The notes under the pieces were generated by a model that was not told where the DNA came from, searched no databases, and saw only the letters and a list, made by a program, of their open reading frames with translations. Shown here in pieces: positions 1-5,057 of a stretch of DNA of 6,480 nt. The DNA is from Burkholderiales bacterium (GTDB lineage: Bacteria > Pseudomonadota > Gammaproteobacteria > Burkholderiales > SG8-41), in contig JAIESJ010000244.1 in the NCBI GenBank assembly GCA_019746155.1, positions 1 to 6,480 of the forward strand, read 5' to 3'. The translations under genes and the position numbers were made by a program. How positions within the stretch are numbered: the first letter of the stretch is position 1; every line of letters starts with the position of its first letter.

Positions 1-848
1 GGCTCGCCGGCTGGCTTGCCAGGCTCAAGAACCACAATGCGCAGGGCGAGTATTACCTGACCGACGTGGTGGCGCTCGCGCTGGTCGACGGCGTTGCCGT
101 CGACACGGTCGGCACGCGCGATGCCTGGGAAATGCTCGGCGTCAACAGCAAGGCCCAGCTCGCGCAGCTCGAACGCATTTATCAACGGCAGTATGCGACC
201 CGCCTGCTCGATCAGGGCGTGACCCTCGTCGACCCGCTGCGGCTCGACGTGCGCGGCGAGCTTCAGTGCGGGAGCGACGTGCGCATCGATGTGAATTGCG
301 TGTTCGAGGGCAAGGTCGCGCTTGGCGACGCGGTCGAGATCGGGGCCCACTGCGTCCTGAAGAACGTCGAGGTCGGCGCCGGCGCCCGCATCGAGCCGTT
401 TACCCATATCGATGAAGCGACGATCGGCGCCGGCTGCCGCGTCGGGCCGTATGCGCGCATCCGGCCCGGCACGCGGCTCGGCGAAGACGTGCACATCGGC
501 AATTTCGTCGAAGTCAAGAACAGCGCCATCGCGGCGCACTCCAAGGCCAACCACCTCGCCTACGTCGGCGATTCCACGGTCGGGCGCAACGTCAACATCG
601 GCGCCGGCACCATCACCTGCAATTACGACGGCGCCAACAAGCACCGCACCGTGATCGAGGATGACGTGCACATCGGTTCCGATGTGCAGCTCGTCGCGCC
701 GGTGACCATTGGCAAGGGGGCCACCATAGGCGCTGGCGCAACCATCACCAAAGACGCGCCGCCAGGAGAGCTCACTTTCACAAAGGCAGAACAGGTCACC
801 AAACCGGGCTGGAAACGGCCCACAAAACCGGTAAAGGGGAATGAGTAA
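1..848 (+). CDS. glmU: Bifunctional GlmU (UDP-GlcNAc pyrophosphorylase / GlcN-1-P acetyltransferase), C-terminal part
   Basis: The gene is cut by the left edge of the window. The frame is open from base 3 and gives 281 residues up to the TAA stop; family members are about 455 residues, so most of the N-terminal uridylyltransferase domain lies outside. The visible part starts in the end of that domain (WLARLKN...GEYYLTD...ALA) and the linker ending LERIYQ. A left-handed beta-helix follows, made of hexapeptide repeats such as IGAGCRVGPYARIRPG and IGAGTITCNYDGANK. This C-terminal domain acetylates glucosamine-1-phosphate with acetyl-CoA. The histidine matching the E. coli catalytic His363 is in SKANHLAYVGD (codon 552-554), and RIRPG and NFVEVK supply the substrate-binding Arg and Lys. 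A GTG at 66 is an internal valine codon, not a start. The product is cytoplasmic and makes UDP-GlcNAc for peptidoglycan and LPS. The gene lies directly upstream of glmS, which makes glucosamine-6-phosphate in the same pathway. Confidence 0.97.
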   Translation, partial: LAGWLARLKNHNAQGEYYLTDVVALALVDGVAVDTVGTRDAWEMLGVNSKAQLAQLERIYQRQYATRLLDQGVTLVDPLRLDVRGELQCGSDVRIDVNCVFEGKVALGDAVEIGAHCVLKNVEVGAGARIEPFTHIDEATIGAGCRVGPYARIRPGTRLGEDVHIGNFVEVKNSAIAAHSKANHLAYVGDSTVGRNVNIGAGTITCNYDGANKHRTVIEDDVHIGSDVQLVAPVTIGKGATIGAGATITKDAPPGELTFTKAEQVTKPGWKRPTKPVKGNE

Positions 849-933
849 TGGGTAATAGGCTGAGGCCGCGCGGAATCAACGGTGATCTGACGGAAGGTTT
901 TTTCCCAACACCCATCACCTATCACCCATCACC
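846..933. repeat. Inverted pair of degenerate heptamer repeats in the glmU-glmS spacer
   Basis: Two heptamers, TAATGGG and TAATAGG (846-859), start in the glmU stop codon. The opposite orientation appears at 911-933 as CCCATCA, CCTATCA, CCCATCA and CC, about 3.3 tandem units. The arms 847-859 and 918-930 pair at 11 of 13 positions across a 58-nt spacer that contains a T6 run (898-903). The RNA could fold into a long hairpin reaching to about 11 nt before the glmS start codon. The function is unknown; it may be a dispersed intergenic repeat, a terminator/attenuator or an mRNA-stability element. Confidence 0.6.
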
Positions 934-941
934 GAACTAAC

Positions 942-2777
942 ATGTGCGGCATCGTCGGCGCCATTGCGCAGCGGGACGTGGTCCCGATCCTGGTCGAAGG
1001 TCTCCGCCGCCTGGAGTACCGCGGTTACGACTCCGCGGGCGTCGCGGTGCAGGACGCGAGCGGCAAGCTCGACCGGCGCCGCACGGTCGGGAAAGTGAAG
1101 CTGCTCGCCGAGGCGATCGAAAAACAGCCCCTTAGCGGCCGGCGCGGCATCGCGCATACCCGCTGGGCGACGCATGGCGGGGTATTCGAGAAAAACGCCC
1201 ACCCGCACTTCTCGGAGGAAGGCATCGCCCTCGTCCACAACGGCATCATCGAGAACTACGAAGAGCTTCGCGCGGAGCTCAAGACCAAGGGCTACCAGTT
1301 CCAATCGGACACCGACAGCGAGGTCGTCGCGCACCTTGTCCATGACCGCATCAAGGACGGCGCGGATCTCCTGGGGGCCGTCCAGCAGGTCATCAAGCGT
1401 CTGCACGGCGCCTATGCCATCGTGGTCATGAGCAGGCACGACCCCGAACGCCTGATCGCGGCGCGCATGGGCTGTCCGGTGGTGGTCGGCCACGGCAGCG
1501 GCGAGAACTTCATCGCATCCGACGCGCAGGCGCTGCTGCCCGTGACGCGCAACTTCCGGTTCCTCGAGGACGGCGATGTCGCCGACATCTCCTGTGCCGG
1601 CATCCGCCTGCTTGACGCCTCGGGCCGGGCGATCGAGCGCAAGCTGCACGAGTCAGAGCTCTCGGCCGACGCCGTGGAGCTCGGGCAGTACCGACACTAC
1701 ATGCAGAAGGAGATCTTCGAGCAGCCGCGCGCAATCGCCGATACGCTGTCCGAGCGCACCGCGAACGGCAAGGTACTGGACGCCGCGCTGGGGCCGAGAG
1801 CGGCCGCCCTGCTGCCGAAGATCCGCAACGTACATATCGTCGCCTGCGGCACGAGCTACCACGCGGGCATGATTGCGCGCTACTACCTCGAGCAGTGGGC
1901 CAAGGCGCCGACCACGGTGGAAGTGGCGAGCGAATACCGTTATCGCCAGCCGGTGGTGTCCCCCGACACGCTGTTCATCGCCATTTCGCAGTCGGGCGAA
2001 ACCGCCGACACGCTCGCGGCCTTGCGCGAAGCCAGGCGCCTCGGCTATCTCGGCACGTTCGCGATCTGCAACGTGCCCGAGTCCTCGCTGGTGCGCGAAG
2101 CCGACATGACGCTGATGACGCGCGCAGGACCCGAGATCGGCGTTGCTTCGACCAAGGCGTTCACGACGCAGCTCGCCGCGCTGGCTTTGTTCGGCGTGGC
2201 TCTGGCGCGCCACCGCGGACTGCCGGCGAAGCAGGAGGCGCAGGCCGTCAGGTTCCTCACGCACGTGCCCGAAATGATCGAGAAAAGCCTGGCGCTGGAG
2301 CCCCGCATCGCGGCATGGGCGGAGCGTTTCGTCGACAAGCAGCACGCCTTGTTCCTCGGCCGCGGCGCGCTGTGGCCGGTGGCGATGGAAGGCGCGCTCA
2401 AGTTGAAGGAGATCTCGTACATCCACGCCGAGGCTTACGCCGCCGGCGAACTGAAGCACGGGCCGCTGGCGCTGGTGGACGCGAACATGCCGGTGGTGGC
2501 GGTTGCGCCCAACAACGAACTGCTGGAAAAACTGAAATCCAATCTCCAGGAAGTGCGCGCCCGCGGCGGCCACCTCTATGTATTCGCCGACCCCGCATCC
2601 GGTATCAAACCTTCCGAAGGCGTGGATGTGATTGAGATGCCCGAGCACGTGGAACCGCTGCAGGCGCCGCTCGTCTATACCGTGCCCTTGCAGCTGCTCG
2701 CTTACCACTGCGCGCTGATGCGCGGCACCGACGTGGACAAGCCCAGGAATCTGGCCAAGTCGGTCACCGTCGAATAG
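942..2777 (+). CDS. glmS: Glutamine--fructose-6-phosphate aminotransferase (isomerizing), GlmS
   Basis: This is a full-length 611-residue GlmS (E. coli 609). It makes glucosamine-6-phosphate from fructose-6-phosphate and glutamine, the first committed step to UDP-GlcNAc. The N-terminal class II glutamine amidotransferase domain covers roughly residues 2-220. It opens with MCGIVG, whose Cys2 becomes the N-terminal nucleophile after Met removal, and contains HTRWATHG, HNGIIENY and SDTDSE. Two SIS sugar-isomerase domains follow: the first has ACGTSYHAG (Cys302) and SQSGET (residues 349-354) and is followed by AGPEIGVASTKAFTTQ; the second has the conserved GELKHGPLALVD. The C-terminus is the canonical PRNLAKSVTVE. 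The ATG at 942 is fixed by MCGI. No convincing Shine-Dalgarno precedes it; heptamer repeats occupy that position. glmU is 93 bp upstream and the two are probably cotranscribed. No glmS-ribozyme-like block is evident in the short leader. Confidence 0.98.
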   Translation: MCGIVGAIAQRDVVPILVEGLRRLEYRGYDSAGVAVQDASGKLDRRRTVGKVKLLAEAIEKQPLSGRRGIAHTRWATHGGVFEKNAHPHFSEEGIALVHNGIIENYEELRAELKTKGYQFQSDTDSEVVAHLVHDRIKDGADLLGAVQQVIKRLHGAYAIVVMSRHDPERLIAARMGCPVVVGHGSGENFIASDAQALLPVTRNFRFLEDGDVADISCAGIRLLDASGRAIERKLHESELSADAVELGQYRHYMQKEIFEQPRAIADTLSERTANGKVLDAALGPRAAALLPKIRNVHIVACGTSYHAGMIARYYLEQWAKAPTTVEVASEYRYRQPVVSPDTLFIAISQSGETADTLAALREARRLGYLGTFAICNVPESSLVREADMTLMTRAGPEIGVASTKAFTTQLAALALFGVALARHRGLPAKQEAQAVRFLTHVPEMIEKSLALEPRIAAWAERFVDKQHALFLGRGALWPVAMEGALKLKEISYIHAEAYAAGELKHGPLALVDANMPVVAVAPNNELLEKLKSNLQEVRARGGHLYVFADPASGIKPSEGVDVIEMPEHVEPLQAPLVYTVPLQLLAYHCALMRGTDVDKPRNLAKSVTVE

Positions 2778-2804
2778 CGCCGGGAGGCCGTTTCGCGGCC
2801 GCTG
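2715..2804 (+). other. Potential attTn7 site: conserved 3' end of glmS and downstream insertion position
   Basis: Tn7-type transposons use TnsD to recognise the last few dozen bases of glmS and insert about 25 bp past the stop codon (established for E. coli). The matching codons here encode RGTDVDKPRNLAKSVTVE and end at 2777, so the expected insertion position is about 2800-2804. The sequence turns from GC-rich to AT-richer at about that point and accessory genes follow. A TGTTGTCC at 2803-2810 begins with the TGT typical of Tn7-like ends. I see no Tn7 transposase gene in the window, so actual use of the site is inference. Confidence 0.4.
2786..2800 (+). terminator. Possible weak terminator hairpin after glmS
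   Basis: GGCCG (2786-2790) pairs perfectly with CGGCC (2796-2800) across the loop TTTCG, starting 8 nt past the glmS stop. It is a strong GC stem at the right position, but it is followed by GCTGTTGTCC and not by a T-run. Intrinsic termination is therefore uncertain. Confidence 0.35.
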
Positions 2805-2968
2805 TTGTCCGAAAGTAATTAAGTGCTTACCTGGGTAATATAGTTCGTGCCCGAGAATTGCTTGAGTAGCAACTCCCCGGATGGGAGTGGCTAGCTCGGT
2901 CGCCAGATGGGCTGCCGGCCGAGTACTGCCGAGCGAGCATAAACGCAATTTGTACATTGCAGTATATC

Positions 2969-2992
2969 CTCAGCATGCCCGCTGAGAGGGAG
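2969..2992 (+). promoter_or_regulatory. Hairpin overlapping the ribosome-binding region of the RHH gene
   Basis: CTCAGC (2969-2974) and GCTGAG (2981-2986) form a perfect 6-bp stem around the loop ATGCCC. The right arm runs into the purine-rich Shine-Dalgarno AGAGGGAG (2985-2992), just before the ATG at 2995. Folding would partly hide the ribosome-binding site. As DNA, the same symmetry could be an operator for the small DNA-binding protein encoded next. Both roles are inference. Confidence 0.35.
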
Positions 2993-2994
2993 CC

Positions 2995-3204
2995 ATGGCC
3001 GCCGCCAAGACCAGCACGCTGACCTTTCGCATCGAGCCCGGCCTGAAAGAGGCGCTGCGCACGGCGGCTGCGCGCGAGCACCGCTCCATCGCCAACATGG
3101 TGGAGGTGTTGATCCGGGACTATTGCGAACGCAACGGCATCGCGATACCCGAACAGGATGACTCGTTCGACGTTAGCCGGAACCCGGCCAAGGGTGGAAA
3201 ATAG
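2995..3204 (+). CDS. Small ribbon-helix-helix (CopG/Arc-type) DNA-binding protein
   Basis: The 69-residue protein has the layout of a ribbon-helix-helix regulator. A short N-terminal beta strand (about residues 7-13, STLTFRI) is followed by helix A (about 15-28, PGLKEALRTAAARE) and helix B (about 31-47, SIANMVEVLIRDYCERN), then a polar tail. Such proteins dimerise, place the paired strands in the DNA major groove and often repress their own operon; many are antitoxins. The start is supported by AGAGGGAG just upstream, which overlaps a small hairpin. The next ORF, a helicase remnant, starts 8 nt after the stop, so this looks like the first gene of the accessory operon and its probable autoregulator. 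No partner toxin lies immediately beside it, and the downstream mntA-hepT pair normally needs no such antitoxin. The fold call is good; the specific role is inferred. Confidence 0.8.
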   Translation: MAAAKTSTLTFRIEPGLKEALRTAAAREHRSIANMVEVLIRDYCERNGIAIPEQDDSFDVSRNPAKGGK

Positions 3205-3212
3205 GGCCGTCC

Positions 3213-3494
3213 ATGATTTCACCCTACCAGGCCAAATACTTCGCGCACGATCTCACCCGCCGCTGCGCCCCGGATAGCGTTGAAAAGCTCGCGGGCGCGG
3301 TTGCCAGCGCCCAAGTTGACCTCAACCCGCATCAGATCGATGCCGCGCTGTTCGCTTTCAAGTCGCCGCTCTCCAAGGGCGCAATCCTGGCCGACGAAAT
3401 GACCGAACCGGCCATTCATGGAACCCAATTTTCCACTCCGTCAAACCCGACGGAGCCTGGACTCGTCACGACTGCGGAAAGGAGACCGCAATGA
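3213..3494 (+). pseudogene. Truncated SNF2/RapA-type DEAD/DEAH helicase, N-terminal 62 codons plus unrelated tail
   Basis: Residues 1-62 resemble the N-terminus of SNF2-family (COG0553-like) helicases seen in accessory islands: a leader MISPYQAKYFAHDLTRRC, the Q-motif-like region VDLNPHQIDAALFAF, then SPLSKGAILADE. In intact homologues ADE is followed at once by VGLGKT, the Walker A loop. Here the match stops exactly after ADE (3398) and a 31-residue unrelated tail starting MTEP follows, so every catalytic motif is absent. Intact members are many hundred residues; this is 93. The ORF has a start with AGGG at suitable spacing, and its TGA stop overlaps the mntA start (ATGA, 3491-3494). It may therefore still be translated as a short peptide that couples translation into mntA. 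I read it as the scar of a large deletion or replacement. The family call rests on remembered homologues. Confidence 0.7.
3436..3455 (+). promoter_or_regulatory. Perfect 7-bp inverted repeat upstream of mntA
   Basis: CTCCGTC (3436-3442) and GACGGAG (3449-3455) flank the loop AAACCC, 35 bp before the mntA start. It lies in the non-homologous tail of the helicase remnant. There is no following T-run, so an operator for autoregulation or an mRNA hairpin is more likely than a terminator. Confidence 0.4.
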
Positions 3495-3781
3495 ACCGCG
3501 CACGCGCCCTTGAATTGCTCGCCCAGAGCAAACCCCTGCTGGCGGCCCGTTACGGGGTCACCCGGCTTGCCCTGTTCGGCTCCACCGCACGCAATGCCGC
3601 GCGCGACGACAGCGACATCGACATTCTGGTCGCCTTCGACGGCCCGGCGACATCGGAACGCTACTTCGGCGTCCAGTTCTATCTCGAAGACCTGTTCGGT
3701 GCCCCCGTTGATCTGGTGACCGAGAAGGCCGTGCGCGCGGAGCTGCGCCCGTTCATCGAAAAGGAGGCGGTGCATGTCTGA
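3491..3781 (+). CDS. mntA: MntA-type antitoxin, minimal nucleotidyltransferase
   Basis: This 96-residue minimal nucleotidyltransferase is the antitoxin partner of HepT. The catalytic signature GSTARNAARDDSDIDILV fits GSX10DXD, with Gly30, Ser31, Asp42 and Asp44; the third carboxylate is Asp74 in APVDLVTE. In characterised MntA-HepT pairs MntA transfers AMP from ATP to a tyrosine in the HepT RNase motif and so silences the toxin. The ATG at 3491 is fixed by AAGGAG (3479-3484) with 6-nt spacing and by the ATGA overlap with the upstream ORF. The stop overlaps the hepT start by 8 nt (ATGTCTGA, 3774-3781), the usual coupling in this family. All catalytic residues are present, so the antitoxin looks active even though the adjacent toxin gene is broken. 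Confidence 0.92.
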   Translation: MNRARALELLAQSKPLLAARYGVTRLALFGSTARNAARDDSDIDILVAFDGPATSERYFGVQFYLEDLFGAPVDLVTEKAVRAELRPFIEKEAVHV

Positions 3782-4123
3782 TCCCACCCAGCGTAAATGG
3801 CGGTTCTATCTGGACGACATGATCGGCTTCGCCGAAAAGGTCATCGCCTACACCGATGGCCTCGACCAGGCGGGTTTCGTTGCCAGCGGACTGAATTACG
3901 ACGCCACCCTGCGCAATCTGGAGCTGATCGGCGAGGCGGCGACACATATTCCCGAGGCGGCGCGGCCAATCCGCGGATTCCGTGGCGACTCGTCATCGCC
4001 ACACGCAACCGGCTGATCCACGGATATCTCGGCATCGACAACGACACCCTGTGGAGCATCATCCAAGGCGATATTCCCACTTTGCTTCCGCTATTGCGCA
4101 CGCTCAAAGGAACATTGTCGTGA
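3774..4123 (+). pseudogene. hepT: HepT-type (DUF86) RNase toxin, frameshifted
   Basis: Frame 1 (3774-4016) gives the N-terminal HepT half: FYLDDMIGFAEKVIAYTDGL, NYDATLRNLELIGEAATHIPEAAR, then nonsense to a TGA at 4014-4016. The rest continues in another frame: ANPRIPWRLVIATRNRLIHGYLGIDNDTLWSII, ending with the TGA at 4121-4123. The switch lies at about 3954-3968 in GC-rich GAGGCGGCGCGGCCAAT. Restoring one missing base gives 117 codons including stop (116 residues), a normal HepT size; loss of four bases is also possible. The HEPN RNase motif RX4HXY is RNRLIHGY (R 4004-4006, H 4019-4021, Y 4025-4027), entirely in the second frame. The translated product therefore lacks both the catalytic residues and the tyrosine that MntA modifies. 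AAGGAGG (3761-3767) serves the start. A sequencing indel or recoding would be the alternatives to true inactivation. Confidence 0.85.
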
Positions 4124-4188
4124 CCGAGGCCACCATCACCTGCCCCAACTGCAAGATCGGGATCAAACTCACAGAGTCGCTGGCATAA
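4120..4188 (+). pseudogene. 22-codon 5' stub of a second DUF2130 gene
   Basis: A GTG start (4120) overlaps the hepT stop (GTGA, 4120-4123) and has AAAGGA (4106-4111) at good spacing. It opens a 22-codon reading frame ending in TAA (4186-4188). The peptide, containing ITCPNCKIGIKLTESLA, matches the first 22 residues of the DUF2130 protein encoded from 5054 (IICPNCKTEIKLTESLA). I count 53 of 66 bases identical, with many changes at third positions, so this is an older homologous copy and not a fresh duplication. Similarity stops at Ala22, where TAA and the KilA-N leader begin. It is best explained as the remnant of an original DUF2130 gene displaced when the KilA-N + DUF2130 segment arrived. 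A functional mini-peptide with a CPNC knuckle cannot be excluded. Confidence 0.75.
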
Positions 4189-4209
4189 ACAGACACGGAT
4201 AGCGCACAA

Positions 4210-5057
4210 ATGAAAAGCCGTACTATCAACGTCAAGGGAACTGAAATCACCATCGCATCCCGCCACGAGCAGGACTATATCTCGCTCACCGATATGGTGA
4301 GAAATTCGGTGACGAGAGCATCCTGTACAACTGGCTTCGCAACTGGAATACCATAGAATTCCTTGGTATCTGGGAGCAATTGTACAACCCCGCTTTTAAA
4401 CCTGTCGAATTCGATAGGTTTAGGGGCGAGGCGGGCCTGAACAGTTTTGCGTTGTCGCCCAAGAAATGGATCGAAGCCACGGGGGCCATAGGCATATATG
4501 CCAAGTCGGGCCGAGGCGGCGGCACCTACGCCCACAAGGACATTGCCTTTGAATTCGGTTCATGGCTGAGTCCCGAGTTCAAACTGTATCTCATCAAGGA
4601 ATTTCAGCGCCTCAAGGATGAAGAGTCACGCGCGCAGGCATTGGAGTGGAATTTCCAGCGCACCTTGGCCAAGGTCAACTATAAGATTCATACCGATGCC
4701 GTCAGGGATCGTCTCATACCGCCCCGCGTCACCAAGCAACAAGCCAACTCCATTTATGCCACCGAGGCTGATTTGCTGAATGTCGCCCTGTTTGTCGTAA
4801 CCGCCGCCCAGTGGCGACAGCGCAATCCGGGTAAGGCCGGCAACATGCGGGATTTCGCCATGCTCGAACAGTTGGTCGTGCTATCGAATCTTGAAAGTAT
4901 CAATGCCGTGCTGATTCATCAAGGGCTGCCGTCAGCCGAACGATTGACGCAATTGAACGATGTCGCCATCACCCAAATGTGCTCACTGGTCGGTGTCGAT
5001 GCCATCAGGCGATTGGAAAGTCCTGCCAAGGGCCGCAAAAAGGGAGGCGAGACATGA
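4210..5057 (+). pseudogene. KilA-N domain protein, broken by a one-base frameshift
   Basis: The N-terminal piece from ATG 4210 reads MKSRTINVKGTEITIASRHE then QDYISLTDMV and stops at a TAG (4354-4356) after a frame change. From about 4302 another frame continues as KFGDESILYNWLRNWNTIEF, then LGIWEQLYNP, with WIEATGAIGIYAKSGRGGGT and YAHKDIAFEFGSWLSPEFKL, down to GRKKGGET and TGA at 5055-5057. Adding one A to the AAA at 4302-4304 restores DMVRKFGDES and a 282-residue protein, a normal length for this KilA-N family. The N-terminal ~110 residues form the KilA-N DNA-binding domain known from phage antirepressors; the remainder is a conserved alpha-helical part (NSIYATEADLLNVALF, LEQLVVLSNLESINA) of unknown role. 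No good Shine-Dalgarno precedes 4210. The stop overlaps the next start (ATGA, 5054-5057), so it was coupled to the DUF2130 gene. The TTG at 4380 is an internal leucine codon, not a real start. Confidence 0.82.
5041..5047 (+). promoter_or_regulatory. Ribosome-binding site fixing the DUF2130 start
   Basis: AGGGAGG lies 6 nt before the ATG at 5054. It decides that start over the in-frame upstream start at 4979, which lies inside the KilA-N coding sequence and has no such site. Confidence 0.75.

Larger units (their letters stand above)
2778..2994. other. 217-bp non-coding junction between glmS and the accessory operon, with several inverted repeats
   Basis: No supportable gene is present. Visible structures are ACTCCC (2872-2877) with GGGAGT (2883-2888), a perfect 6-bp stem with a 5-nt loop, and GCTCGG (2894-2899) with CCGAGC (2929-2934), where the same left arm can instead pair with CCGAG (2919-2923). 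The AT-rich stretch 2811-2841 contains TAATAT (2836-2841), a possible -10 element without a well-spaced -35. The region probably carries the promoter and leader of the downstream operon, because the first accessory gene starts at 2995. Confidence 0.5.

Noticed and set aside
892..905. T6 run at 898-903 as an intrinsic terminator of glmU
   Set aside because: Only a 4-bp stem (ATCA/TGAT) can be drawn before it, and glmU and glmS are normally compatible with cotranscription.
1653..2957. Long minus-strand open frame (434 codons) opposite glmS
   Set aside because: It is antisense to a clear glmS, has low-complexity His/Arg/Gly-rich composition from GC-rich codons and shows no recognisable domain.
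2827..3222. Minus-strand 131-codon frame across the leader and RHH gene
   Set aside because: It overlaps the well-supported RHH gene and has no recognisable family; it looks like a shadow frame.
3399..3410. ATGACCGAACCG at the helicase breakpoint, identical to the first 12 bases of the DUF2130 gene at 5054
   Set aside because: Suggestive of a third DUF2130 start, but similarity fades right after. About one 12-base match is expected by chance in a window this size.
4979..5053. Upstream in-frame start for the DUF2130 protein
   Set aside because: It lies inside KilA-N coding sequence without a ribosome-binding site. AGGGAGG before 5054 and the CPNC N-terminus shared with the 4120 stub fix the start at 5054.
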